Positions 8,960 to 17,037 of a DNA stretch of 47,551 nt are shown piece by piece. Numbering within the stretch: the stretch's first letter is position 1; each line of letters begins with the position of its first letter. The stretch is from the NCBI GenBank assembly GCA_016199525.1, contig JACQGL010000090.1:1-47551 (forward strand), written 5' to 3'. The position numbers were made by a program, and so were the translations under genes. The stretch is from Armatimonadota bacterium. GTDB lineage: Bacteria; Armatimonadota; SYMT01; JACQGL01. Under the pieces are notes generated by a model. It was not told where the DNA came from. It made no database searches and was given only the letters and a program-made list of their open reading frames with translations.

Positions 8960-9421
8960 CTATCCACCCTTTTGCGCGGGAGAACGGCGCGCGTCGCCCC
9001 ACTCTTGTCGGCCACCAAAGAGCAGCGCGTCCAGCGAATAAACGCCCGGCCCCATCAGCAGCATGGCGAGGGTGACGGCCAGATAGACACCTGCCTGTTC
9101 CCAGGAAGCAGGTCGGCCGACGAACGGGTCCCCCGCTGGCAGATGGACCTTGAAGATGGCGGTGACCATCACGATGGCGATGAAGAAGCTCGCTACTGGG
9201 CTCAGTAGCCCGACGATCAGCAGGCCGCCACCCACAAATTCGCTGATTGCCGCCGCTGCCGCCAAGAAGAGCGGCAGTGCCGCCGACTCCGCGAATCCGG
9301 CGATGTTCGTGATCATAGGATAGCCGTGGAACAGGAAGGCGATTCCCACTACGAGCCGCAGGATGAGCAGCGCGAGGCCGGTCCTGCCTGTGGCGAAGCC
9401 TGAAAACAACAATCGCCGCAT
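8960..9421 (-). CDS. DoxX family membrane protein
   Basis: A 153-residue protein with four predicted spans and the DoxX pattern (LLILRLVVGIAFLFHGYPM, then SEFVGGGLLIVGLLSPVASFFIAIVM). DoxX-type proteins are small inner-membrane proteins linked to oxidative or thiol stress in several bacteria; their biochemistry is uncertain. The ATG at 9421 is chosen because GGGAGG sits 8 bp upstream; the frame also allows a TTG three bases earlier. It follows the MarR-family gene on the same strand after 40 bp, so it is probably co-transcribed with and controlled by that regulator. Confidence 0.88.
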   Translation of the reverse strand: MRRLLFSGFATGRTGLALLILRLVVGIAFLFHGYPMITNIAGFAESAALPLFLAAAAAISEFVGGGLLIVGLLSPVASFFIAIVMVTAIFKVHLPAGDPFVGRPASWEQAGVYLAVTLAMLLMGPGVYSLDALLFGGRQEWGDARRSPAQKGG

Positions 9422-9461
9422 CAACGTTCCCTCCCATCCGCGCCAGCACGGTGGCGCAGTC

Positions 9462-9914
9462 TCATTGCCGTTCTTGCCGCCCGAGCCGCCGGCACAGGCG
9501 GCCTAGCTCCTCCTGCTCAAAGGGCGTCAGGGCGCTCATCTCCTCCACGATCGCTGCCACCACGCGGGGGAAGACCTCACCGATCAGCTGTCGCCCCGCT
9601 TCAGTCAAATGCACGGTAACAAACCGGCGGTCTTTCGCGTCCCGCTGCCGCCGCACCAGGCCCCGCTTTTCGAGATTGTCCACAACCAGGGTGATGTTCC
9701 CGCTGCTCTTCAGCAGCTTCTTCCCGAGTTCGGTCTGGCACAGCGAGCCAAGGTGCAGGAGCGCCTCCAACACGCCGAGCTGGCTTTCCGTCAGTCTCGC
9801 CCCGGTGAGCGAGCGGCTCACGCGCGCGCTCACTGAGTCGGTGGCGCGCATCAGCTTGATGGTGGCGTTCAGCGCCCGAACCTCGGCTTCTGTGCCCCGG
9901 TAATGCGTGCCCAT
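9462..9914 (-). CDS. MarR family transcriptional regulator
   Basis: A 150-residue protein with the winged helix-turn-helix of the MarR family. Recognisable parts are LTESQLGVLEALLHLGSLCQ, the recognition helix region SSGNITLVVDNLEKRGLV and the wing RQRDAKDRRFVTVHLTEAG. MarR proteins are dimeric, ligand- or redox-responsive repressors that usually control their own operon. The DoxX gene lies directly downstream, and MarR-DoxX pairing is common in quinone and electrophile response systems. Only one cysteine is obvious (near residue 59), so redox sensing is possible but not shown. A near-consensus promoter and repeated GTTCAA motifs lie upstream. Confidence 0.9.
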   Translation of the reverse strand: MGTHYRGTEAEVRALNATIKLMRATDSVSARVSRSLTGARLTESQLGVLEALLHLGSLCQTELGKKLLKSSGNITLVVDNLEKRGLVRRQRDAKDRRFVTVHLTEAGRQLIGEVFPRVVAAIVEEMSALTPFEQEELGRLCRRLGRQERQ

Positions 9915-9927
9915 AACTATCTCGACA

Positions 9928-9973
9928 TTGAACGGTTGAACATCATAATACCTTGCTTTCGTCCGGTTGCCAA
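9928..9973 (-). promoter_or_regulatory. Sigma70-type promoter and possible operator of the MarR-DoxX operon
   Basis: On the minus strand TTGGCA (9968-9973) and TATTAT (9945-9950) are separated by exactly 17 bp, a near-consensus sigma70 promoter pointing into the MarR gene. Just downstream, where the transcript would start, is a tandem GTTCAA-CC-GTTCAA (9928-9941), followed by TCGAGATAG, which resembles half-sites of quinone-responsive MarR repressors. The operator assignment is inference from position. Confidence 0.6.
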
Positions 9974-10294
9974 GGGGGAATCTCCCGGAACCTTAACGAG
10001 GGCGCGGAACGGCTATGGGTGGCTATCTGTCGCCACTGCTGCAGGTGGTTTGCACACCGCTCGGGCAAATCGCGCCGCCGGTACTTCTCCCCATCAAAGC
10101 GCGAGGCCATTCCCCATCGCTTCTCTGCCGCGCACGTGCGAAAAAGCATAGCGCGCCCTGGGTCGTCTTCAGCACTTGGTCAGGCGGCGGCCTTGCCTGG
10201 ACTGCCACTCAAATCTGGGGCCTCCACCCGTTCTCGACCGCCATCGCCGGGGGTGTCCCTGGAGCGTCTGGGCCCGAAGAGAAGCGCCGGGCGG
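9974..10294. other. Intergenic stretch without a convincing gene
   Basis: Open frames exist on both strands, but none has a good ribosome site, normal composition or a recognisable domain. One plus-strand frame contains CRHCCRWF followed by a basic stretch, which recalls an eroded zinc-ribbon (the second cysteine pair would be lost). A minus-strand frame (9943-10149) reads as a hydrophilic peptide without family features. The stretch may be a decayed gene. Confidence 0.3.
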
Positions 10295-10342
10295 CTACAG
10301 CGGCTGGTTAGACCAGTCTTCGATGAGCTCGTAGCGCGCCAT
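10295..10342 (-). CDS. Very short ORF (15 codons) with a strong ribosome site
   Basis: On the minus strand a perfect AAAGGAGG stands 6 bp before an ATG that opens a 15-residue frame (MARYELIEDWSNQPL) ending in TAG. It lies ~93 bp downstream of the double permease gene on the same strand and could be the third cistron of that operon. It could also be the surviving start of a decayed gene, because the following sequence does not continue well in any frame. Function unknown. Confidence 0.3.
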   Translation of the reverse strand: MARYELIEDWSNQPL

Positions 10343-10435
10343 CGGCGTCCTCCTTTGGGGGGGAAATCTACCTACACAGGCTCGCGTTTACTGGACACGA
10401 CCCAGGACGGGTAGGCGCGGGCCACGGTCGTCTCG

Positions 10436-12136
10436 TCAGTGCTCCCCGTACTCCAGCCGCTCTGTCGCAAAGCCCCAGAGCAGGCGGATTACGAAAAGCC
10501 CGATCGCGGCCAGGATCAGGGAGATCGGCAGGCTCTCCTGCAGCTGCTGTCGTGTGGTGGCGTCCGGAAGTGCAAACGCGGCTGCCAGCCAGAACGGGCC
10601 CCCGGGCATGATGGCGTAGACCGCCGTCAGCAGGTAGGTCCAGATCTTCGCCGCGAGCGAGCGCGTGTGGATGGCCCCCATGGTCACGCCCAGGCTGCCG
10701 GTCATCAGAAGCGCGACGCCCAGGACTGCGTAGACAAGGGGGATCTGAACCGGCTCCGCCCCGTGGAACAGGAAGCAGAGCGCAACCAGCGGCAGGGAGG
10801 GGCTCACGAGCAGTGCCACCACACACACCGCCCCCAGCAGCTTGCCGAACAGCAGCTCCCGCGCCCGCAGCGGCGAGACTACCAGCACGGCGAGCGTATC
10901 GCGCTCCCGCTCCCGCGATGTGGCGTCTACGGCCATCCCCGGGGTAATCAGCACTACCAGAGCCACCAGGGTCATGGTCAGCCAGAAGAAGACCTGCCGC
11001 GCTACATCCGCGGTGCGCAGGGCATCGGTGAGGTCCCGCGTGGAAACAAACAGGGGCAGGAAACCGCCCGCCGCCACCGCCACGGAGGCGAAGAAGATGA
11101 ACTCGGCGGTGTCACGGCTGCGCAGCCGCGTGCGGATCTCCCGCGTTAAGATCGGGTTACGAAAACCGCGCCAGTAGACTTCGGTGCCCGGCTCCTCCTT
11201 CAGGTCGGGGGTAGGTCCCGAGAGGTCGCGGGACGCCTCCGGCTCCCGGTGCAGCCGGGCCAGGCCGTCGCCGGTAACCCATGTGGCCCAGGCGGTGGTG
11301 AGCAGCAGCAACGCCAGATAGAGCATCGCTCCCTGCCAGGCAGACAGCGGCAGCGCCAGACGCCGGGCGACCTGGTTTGCCCACCAGGTAGGCACTCCCA
11401 CCCCCAGCAGGGCGGGCATCGGCGTTGCCAGGGCGAACGCCCGCCCCAGCCGCACAGCGTGCTCCTCCCAGGGACGGTGCCAGCCGTCTTCTACCGCTTC
11501 GATCCGCAGCCAGAGGGCCAGCACCACCGCCGCTAGCGCCAGCGCGCCGGTAACAATGACGAACCGGCGCGTCAGCCCGGCACCGGCGAAGAAGCCCGCG
11601 CTGCCCAGACTGGCGCCCAGCAGGGCGCAGCCCACCACCATTCCCAGTCCCAGGACCACCTGCCAGACCGCCAGGTACGTAGCGGACGCCACCACCAGCA
11701 TCACCGCCAGCGGGAACGCGACCAGCATCAGCGCCAGCGCGGCGCTCATACATACGACTGTGGCCCCGCTGCGGGCGGGCTCCTGGCGCGTCAGAAGCCA
11801 GGCGGTAAACGTGTTGAGCCGCCGCTCGGACTGCCAGTACTGGGAGCTGCGCAGGTAGCCGCACACGAACGCGGCCAGACCGACCGCGACGAGCAGGCTC
11901 GCGTACGGCCATTCGGCGGTGGCAGAGATCAGCGCCGGATCGTCGCTACCCGGCCCGGCGACCAGCGGGATCGCCGCCGGAGCGCCGCTCCAGGCGATCA
12001 GCAGCGTCGCCACAGACGCGATGAAGGGGAACCAACCGTGCGCCAGCCAGCGCCGGTAGCGACGCAGCTCCACCACCGCCACCGCCTCATCCAGCAGGTC
12101 TTGTCTGGCCATCCAGAGGCGCTTCAGAACGCCCAT
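10436..12136 (-). CDS. ABC-2 type transporter permease, double-length
   Basis: A 566-residue membrane protein with about twelve hydrophobic spans in two sets. The second half carries the ABC-2 family features NPILTREIRTRLRSRD, ITPGMAVDATSRERERDTLAVLVVSPLRARELLFGK and the spans that follow. The first half (ELRRYRRWLAHGWFPFIASV onward) is a second permease-like unit, so this looks like two half-permeases in one chain. It would export an unknown substrate or act in envelope maintenance or gliding, as related Armatimonadota and Planctomycetes proteins are often annotated. No ATPase is adjacent. The gene upstream on the same strand (12224-14296) is its likely partner. Confidence 0.8.
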   Translation of the reverse strand: MGVLKRLWMARQDLLDEAVAVVELRRYRRWLAHGWFPFIASVATLLIAWSGAPAAIPLVAGPGSDDPALISATAEWPYASLLVAVGLAAFVCGYLRSSQYWQSERRLNTFTAWLLTRQEPARSGATVVCMSAALALMLVAFPLAVMLVVASATYLAVWQVVLGLGMVVGCALLGASLGSAGFFAGAGLTRRFVIVTGALALAAVVLALWLRIEAVEDGWHRPWEEHAVRLGRAFALATPMPALLGVGVPTWWANQVARRLALPLSAWQGAMLYLALLLLTTAWATWVTGDGLARLHREPEASRDLSGPTPDLKEEPGTEVYWRGFRNPILTREIRTRLRSRDTAEFIFFASVAVAAGGFLPLFVSTRDLTDALRTADVARQVFFWLTMTLVALVVLITPGMAVDATSRERERDTLAVLVVSPLRARELLFGKLLGAVCVVALLVSPSLPLVALCFLFHGAEPVQIPLVYAVLGVALLMTGSLGVTMGAIHTRSLAAKIWTYLLTAVYAIMPGGPFWLAAAFALPDATTRQQLQESLPISLILAAIGLFVIRLLWGFATERLEYGEH

Positions 12137-12223
12137 TACTGCACTCCGCCGGCAGTCAGTAGATCGATGAGATCAGGGCTCAATAGGGCCATTGGTTAAC
12201 CGATCCACCGGCTGATCAGAGTT

Positions 12224-14296
12224 TCATTGCCCTACTATCCCCCATTGTGGCACCCGCACCAGGATCAGGACCGACTGGTTCACGGTGGGCACGCCCGCCA
12301 CCCGCAGCCCCGTGGAGGCGGCTGCCGCCTCGGCAACCAGCCAGCCGTGCATCTGACGGTCGAGGCGGAGCAGCGTGTGCGGCGTATTCTCCCGTAGGAA
12401 CTGGAATCGCGTGTGGAACGCCTGTCGTTCATCCGCGCTAGGCGGGAGAACGGCAGTGGCACCGGGTGCCGCCCACGGCTGCCACCGATCCGCGCGGAGC
12501 ACCACGCTTTCCCCCGGCACCAGATCGGGAAGAGGATACCGCTCCACCCGCGCGCTCCGAAAGCGCTCGGGGGCAGGCAGGTAAAGGTACCCGCGGCGGA
12601 GCGTGAACTCCGTGCCGTTGTAAACCCGCCCCGTCCGCCCCGAGAGAGTGACCTCCACCCCTGCTCCCAGGTCCGCCACGCGGCGCACGCGCAGCAGGCG
12701 GAGCGAGTACTGCAATAACGGCTGCCGCTCATAGAGGGCCTCGCGGTCGTCCTCCGTATCCGGCCACGGGGGAGCCGTCGGCCCGGACGGGACCATGCTT
12801 GCCGTCGTCGCATCCTCCAGGGGGTCGAACCGGGAGGCCGGGTCCTCCACCACCACATCGAAGGCGCGACTGGTGGGGCTGAAGATTCCGGCGAGCGTCT
12901 GCCCTACCGCCGTGCGCGCCCCGCTCTGCGTTTCCAGAACACAGACGGCGTTCACCAGTGAGCGCGCCTGGCCCCACGACTGCCCGACCACCAGAGCCAC
13001 GAGTGCCATCCCCAGGGCGAGCGCGGGCATAAACAGCCAGGCGCGCACCGTGCGCCGCAGGCGACGCAGCATCCAGATATTCAATGGCCCGAAAATCGCC
13101 GCATAGGCAACGGCAAACGCCACCAGCACGGCCTCCGGCGGCGCTCGCAGGGGTGGCAGGGAGCTGGCTGCGTCGCGCGCTTCATAGTGGTCATCCAGCC
13201 ATCCGATGGCGCTCCCGGGAAGCGGTTCGGCAAGGAGGCGGTGCAGGAGCCCGCGCCAGAACGGCTCGTAGCCCGGCCACTCGCGCAGGGCGGGCTGGAA
13301 CGGATCGAAGCCCAGATAGAGGCAGGCTCCCGCCACGCGCGGCGCGCGCGCCAGCAGGGTTTCTCCGCCGACCTCCAGCAGCCGTTCGGCGCCCGGGCGC
13401 GGCCGGCCCACCACCAGCGTCAGAGGCAGCTCCAGGTAGGCAGGGTCGAGCGGCGCCTGGATCAGCCCCCCGAGGTCTGGGAGGGACCGGGCGCTCCGCA
13501 GCGCGGTGGGATTCAGGGGCAGCAGGCGGGCGCCTTCCGCATCGCGCCACTGGGTCAACAGGTCGGCACAGGCTACCAGCAGACCTCCCTGCTCGGTCCA
13601 GCGGCGGATCGCCTGGCGCTGCTCGGCGTCCAGCTGCTCCCAGGCACGGCCGGTGACCACGAGGAGTTCCACCGGTGCCCATTCGGCCCAGGTGCGGGGC
13701 GCCATCTCGGGAGTGAAATGGACGGCGCGCAGCCGGTACAGTAACCGTGAGGGCATCCCGTAATCGAACTGGGCGCCCTGGTTCAGGAATACCAGTCCCC
13801 CGCCTTCGTCCGTCAGGCTGGCGATGAGCGCCTCGCGCTGGCTGACGAATCGCATGGGTACCGACTGTGTGCCCAGGTGGCGACCGCGGTCGTAGAGGCT
13901 GACTTGCAGCTTGTCCGGCACCGCCCTCGCCCGGTAGTCGAGGTCCGGCAGGCGGACGAAAAGCAGGTAGCGCTTCTGGCCCTGGCGCGGCAGATTGAAG
14001 GCCCGTCGCGTGCGCTGCTCCCCGCTGGCCACCTCGATGCGGCCGTCAGTGATGGCCTCACCGGTGTTCGTGAGAGTGACGGCTACCGGGATCGGCACGT
14101 CCGCTCGAACGCGGCCGCCCACGCCGACTTCCACAGACGCCTGCACGGCGGCCGGGTTGCCGCCGGGGACCAGAGGGCGTCCTGGCGTGCCGGAAGGCTC
14201 CTGGCCGGCGGCGGCGGAAGCCAGAAGGGCCAGCCAGGCCCCCGCCGCGAGGATCGTCCGATGCCGCTGAACAGCACTTCCACGGCGACAGGACAT
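12224..14296 (-). CDS. Secreted/membrane protein with GATase-like domain and two spans
   Basis: About 690 residues. A signal peptide (LAAGAWLALLASAAAG) is followed by an Ig-like beta region (VGGRVRADVPIPVAVTLTNTGEA, about 55-150). A region resembling a class I glutamine-amidotransferase-like fold follows (EQRQAIRRWTEQGGLLVACAD, about 225-360). There is then a pair of membrane spans around residues 390-445 and a ~240-residue C-terminal domain. Similar architectures occur beside ABC-2 permeases in envelope or gliding-type loci. The ATG at 14296 is preferred because GGGAG lies 7 bp upstream; a GTG one codon earlier is also open. It lies 87 bp upstream of the double permease. Catalytic activity is unlikely to be inferable; no Cys-His-Glu triad was recognised. 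Confidence 0.7.
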   Translation of the reverse strand: MSCRRGSAVQRHRTILAAGAWLALLASAAAGQEPSGTPGRPLVPGGNPAAVQASVEVGVGGRVRADVPIPVAVTLTNTGEAITDGRIEVASGEQRTRRAFNLPRQGQKRYLLFVRLPDLDYRARAVPDKLQVSLYDRGRHLGTQSVPMRFVSQREALIASLTDEGGGLVFLNQGAQFDYGMPSRLLYRLRAVHFTPEMAPRTWAEWAPVELLVVTGRAWEQLDAEQRQAIRRWTEQGGLLVACADLLTQWRDAEGARLLPLNPTALRSARSLPDLGGLIQAPLDPAYLELPLTLVVGRPRPGAERLLEVGGETLLARAPRVAGACLYLGFDPFQPALREWPGYEPFWRGLLHRLLAEPLPGSAIGWLDDHYEARDAASSLPPLRAPPEAVLVAFAVAYAAIFGPLNIWMLRRLRRTVRAWLFMPALALGMALVALVVGQSWGQARSLVNAVCVLETQSGARTAVGQTLAGIFSPTSRAFDVVVEDPASRFDPLEDATTASMVPSGPTAPPWPDTEDDREALYERQPLLQYSLRLLRVRRVADLGAGVEVTLSGRTGRVYNGTEFTLRRGYLYLPAPERFRSARVERYPLPDLVPGESVVLRADRWQPWAAPGATAVLPPSADERQAFHTRFQFLRENTPHTLLRLDRQMHGWLVAEAAAASTGLRVAGVPTVNQSVLILVRVPQWGIVGQ

Positions 14297-14427
14297 CACC
14301 CGGCTCCCTTGAAGGCGACCGACGCCAGGCCGACTTCCCCGTAGACGCCGCCTGCGATCACCGCGCCCCCCATACGGGGTCGTGCGCCCGCGTCCTTCCG
14401 CGCTCGCCCCCCGTGATTCGTCTTCCG

Positions 14428-15663
14428 TTACTGCCCCAGCCCCCCGGCCCCGGTGCGAATGCCTCGCTCTCGCTCGATGCGCTCCTGATAGCCGCTCGCC
14501 AGATAGGCGCGCAAGGGATCCTCCGGCACGCCCATCTCCCGCCGGACCTTGCGCAGGAGCGGTTCCCCATCGGTCTGGAACGCTTCCAGGAGCGTCTGTT
14601 CGGCGGCTACCACGTCGTTCTCCGCCTGGGCATCCGCCAGGGCCTTCCGGTCCACAATCAGCGCCTTGGCATAGGTCGCCTGGATCATGCAGACCGTCTG
14701 GATCATCCCGGAGATCTTCTTCTTGGTGTTAAAGCCCTGATCCACCATAAACGCGATGGGCGGGTTGCCACGCGGCTCCAGCTCCTCCTTCACCAGTTCG
14801 TGATAGATCAGGAAGAACTCGTAGGGGTTGACGGACCCCACCATCAGGTCATCGTCGGCGTACTTACGGTTATTGAAGTGAAAGCCGCCCAGCAGCCGCT
14901 CGTCCAGCAGGGCGGCGACGATGTGCTCGATGTTGGTGCCGGGCAGGTGGTGGCCCAGATCCACCAGCACCTGGGCGCGCTCGCCGCACTTACGGCAGAC
15001 CAGGCAGGACATGCCCCAGTCCGCCAGGTCCGTATGGTAGAGGCCCGGTTCGAAGGGCTTGTACTCCACCAGCATGCGCATCTGGGGCGGCATAGCCGCG
15101 TAGACCTCCCGCAGCGACTCCTCCATCCACGCCTTGCGCTGGCGGAAGTCCGCCTGCCCGGGGTAGTCCGTCCCATCTGCGAACCAGAGGGAGAGGACGG
15201 TGGAGCCGAGCGCCTTGCCGATCTCGATGCTATCCAGCATGTGCTGGACCGCTTTGCGGCGCACGGCGGGATCGCGGTTGGTGATGCTGCCAAACCAGTA
15301 CTCGCGGTCCTGAAACACGTTCGGATTGATGGAGCCGATGCGCACACCATGCTCTTTGGCACAGGCGGGGACGTCGCGGACGGCGGCGGCATCGGGAAGG
15401 TCCCAGAGCACGTGGGTAGCCACCAGGGGCGCAATGCCGGTGTGCCTGTGCACCTGGACGGCATCCTCAATCTTCTCGAAGATGGTCACCGCGGCGCCCG
15501 CCTGGGGGAAAACGCCGAAGCGCGTGCCGGAATCGGCATAGCCCCAGGAGGGGGTTTCGATCTCCTGCCGCTTCAGGCGCGCTTCCACGTCTGCCACATC
15601 AATGCCCCGCGCGGCAAGACGATCGGCGAGGATCTGGTAAGCGTCGGAATTGTGTGATGGCAT
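14428..15663 (-). CDS. rhaI: L-rhamnose isomerase, RhaI type
   Basis: A 411-residue TIM-barrel sugar isomerase matching the RhaI (Pseudomonas-type) L-rhamnose isomerases, which interconvert L-rhamnose and L-rhamnulose. Metal and substrate residues typical of the family are visible in VEYKPFEPG, LVDLGHHLPG, GGFHFNNRKYADDD and FMVDQGFN, in the expected order. The length agrees with the family. Neither rhamnulokinase nor aldolase genes are adjacent, so the pathway is split or this enzyme serves another rare-sugar isomerisation. The ribosome site is weak. A 22-bp palindrome just upstream suggests control by a dedicated repressor. Confidence 0.9.
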   Translation of the reverse strand: MPSHNSDAYQILADRLAARGIDVADVEARLKRQEIETPSWGYADSGTRFGVFPQAGAAVTIFEKIEDAVQVHRHTGIAPLVATHVLWDLPDAAAVRDVPACAKEHGVRIGSINPNVFQDREYWFGSITNRDPAVRRKAVQHMLDSIEIGKALGSTVLSLWFADGTDYPGQADFRQRKAWMEESLREVYAAMPPQMRMLVEYKPFEPGLYHTDLADWGMSCLVCRKCGERAQVLVDLGHHLPGTNIEHIVAALLDERLLGGFHFNNRKYADDDLMVGSVNPYEFFLIYHELVKEELEPRGNPPIAFMVDQGFNTKKKISGMIQTVCMIQATYAKALIVDRKALADAQAENDVVAAEQTLLEAFQTDGEPLLRKVRREMGVPEDPLRAYLASGYQERIERERGIRTGAGGLGQ

Positions 15664-15717
15664 GGCTGGTTATCTGGTCTCGAGGTAGACGGCCACAGAG
15701 GCCGGATGCAGTGGGCG

Positions 15718-15739
15718 CGATCCATCGATAGATGGATCG
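15718..15739 (-). promoter_or_regulatory. Palindromic operator candidate upstream of rhaI
   Basis: CGATCCATC and GATGGATCG form a perfect 9-bp inverted repeat with a 4-bp spacer, ending 55 bp upstream of the rhaI start. On the minus strand a TACGAT box that could be a -10 element overlaps it. The size, symmetry and placement are those of a LacI/GntR-type repressor site. No regulator gene lies nearby, so the binding protein is unknown. Confidence 0.55.
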
Positions 15740-15813
15740 TAGCACAACGATGCCCCGGTCGCTACCGCCGGTTTGAGCGGGCCCATCGGATCCGGTGAAT
15801 GAGTCCGGGCGGC

Positions 15814-16089
15814 TTAAGCACTTAGGATAACCTCCTCCCTGTCGATCGCGCAGATCGCCTGCTCAACGGCTTCGCGCACATCTTTCCGGGTGAGTTCTGG
15901 ATAAGCCGCAAGAATCCTGTCGCCAGCACCGCCCCTGGCGACTATTCTGGGGCTGTGCTTCATTCTGATGCACGTTCCATTAAAGACGTAACGCTTGATG
16001 TGAAATGAGCGGGAGGTATCCGGGTGAGCCGTAGCGACCCTGTAGGAAGTTAGCGATGAACATGCCCCTGGATACCTGCCTAACGACAT
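15814..16089 (-). CDS. DUF433-domain protein (orphan antitoxin-like), possibly degenerate
   Basis: A 91-residue frame whose C-terminal 60 residues align by eye with DUF433. FNGTCIRMKHSPR corresponds to the family's RGTRIPV segment, and GDRILAAYPELTRKDVREAV to its most conserved helix-turn-helix part. Spacing between the two blocks equals that of the family. DUF433 proteins are usually antitoxins paired with a DUF5615 PIN-like toxin; none is found on either side. The basic first strand and loss of the RIPV residues suggest drift. There is no Shine-Dalgarno at the ATG, so expression is doubtful. It sits alone between rhaI and the aminotransferase gene. Confidence 0.5.
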   Translation of the reverse strand: MSLGRYPGACSSLTSYRVATAHPDTSRSFHIKRYVFNGTCIRMKHSPRIVARGGAGDRILAAYPELTRKDVREAVEQAICAIDREEVILSA

Positions 16090-16137
16090 TGTACACGATC
16101 GTCGACGAGTGGTATCAAGCCGCAGATTGATTTCGCA

Positions 16138-17037
16138 TCAAGCATAATACCCCACCCCCACCTCCCGCCGCACGAGGGCGCGGTAGGCGTCCAATAGCTG
16201 CCGCGTCACCGCACCTGGCCGCCCCTTCCCGATGGGGATGCCGTCCACCTCCACCAACGGCATCACCTCCAGCAGGCTGTTGGTGAGGAACGCCTCCTCC
16301 GCGGCGCGCAGGTCCTGCAGATCAAACAGGACCTCGCAGGTGGAAAGCCCCCCCTTGTCGGCCAGATCGAGGACGGCGGCGCGCGTGATTCCTGGCAGGC
16401 ACCCTGCCGAAGGAGGTGGGGTGGAGAGCCGCCCCCCGATGACCGCGAACAGGTTGGCCGTGGCTGCTTCCGCCACCGCGCCCGCCTGGTTCAGGAGGAG
16501 CGCTTCGTCCAGCCCCGCGTCACGGGCCTCCATTCGCGCCAGCAGGTGCAGCCCGTAGTTGAGCGTCTTCAGCCGCGACAGCGGCGAGCGCTCGTTCTGC
16601 CGTCCCTCTGCCACGATCGCCCGGTAGCCGCGCTCGTAGGCCGCCGGTGGGGGCGGGGACCACTCCCGCGCGGTGACGAAACAGGTGGGCTGCGGGCAGA
16701 CGGCAGGGTCTGGTACCGGCGGCCCGGCCCCGCGGGTGACCGTCAGGCGCAGGGCGCCGTCCTGCAAACGGTTGGCGCGCACCGTCTCCTCCACCATCGC
16801 CGTGAGGGCTTCCGCGGACCACGGCAGCGCCAGGCGAAGGGCAACCGCGCCTTCCCGAAGGCGTTCCAGGTGCTGCCGGAGACGGAACGGCCGCCCTTCG
16901 TAGACGCGCACGGTTTCAAACAGCCCGTCGCCGTAGAGGAGGCCGTGGTCGAAGATAGAGACGAACGCTTCGGCGGCGGGCAGGATTTGCCCGTTCAGGC
17001 TGGCCCAGCCGGTGATGGAGGCGTTGGCGTCAGACAT
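16138..17037 (-). CDS. Class IV aminotransferase (IlvE / PabC / D-amino-acid type)
   Basis: A 299-residue fold-type IV PLP enzyme. The PLP lysine is K157 in SRLKTLNY, E190 lies in GAVAEAATANLF, and the phosphate-binding GCLPGITR follows. The start region (FDHGLLYGDGLFETVRVYEGRPFRL) is typical of the family. Members include branched-chain aminotransferase, aminodeoxychorismate lyase and D-alanine aminotransferase. The motif GDGLFETVR with a short N-terminus fits the IlvE/PabC group, but I cannot separate them reliably. It overlaps hisA by 8 bp and so belongs to the hisH-hisA operon. That hints at a biosynthetic role, possibly an alternative histidinol-phosphate or general amino-acid aminotransferase. 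Confidence 0.88.
   Translation of the reverse strand: MSDANASITGWASLNGQILPAAEAFVSIFDHGLLYGDGLFETVRVYEGRPFRLRQHLERLREGAVALRLALPWSAEALTAMVEETVRANRLQDGALRLTVTRGAGPPVPDPAVCPQPTCFVTAREWSPPPPAAYERGYRAIVAEGRQNERSPLSRLKTLNYGLHLLARMEARDAGLDEALLLNQAGAVAEAATANLFAVIGGRLSTPPPSAGCLPGITRAAVLDLADKGGLSTCEVLFDLQDLRAAEEAFLTNSLLEVMPLVEVDGIPIGKGRPGAVTRQLLDAYRALVRREVGVGYYA

Noticed and set aside
9953-10414. Plus-strand 153-codon frame with CRHCCRWF (zinc-ribbon-like)
   Set aside because: No ribosome site, the second Cys pair is absent, and composition is irregular. Treated as possible debris only.
14413-15657. 414-codon plus-strand frame antisense to rhaI
   Set aside because: A mirror of a real GC-rich gene; the minus strand encodes L-rhamnose isomerase with intact motifs.
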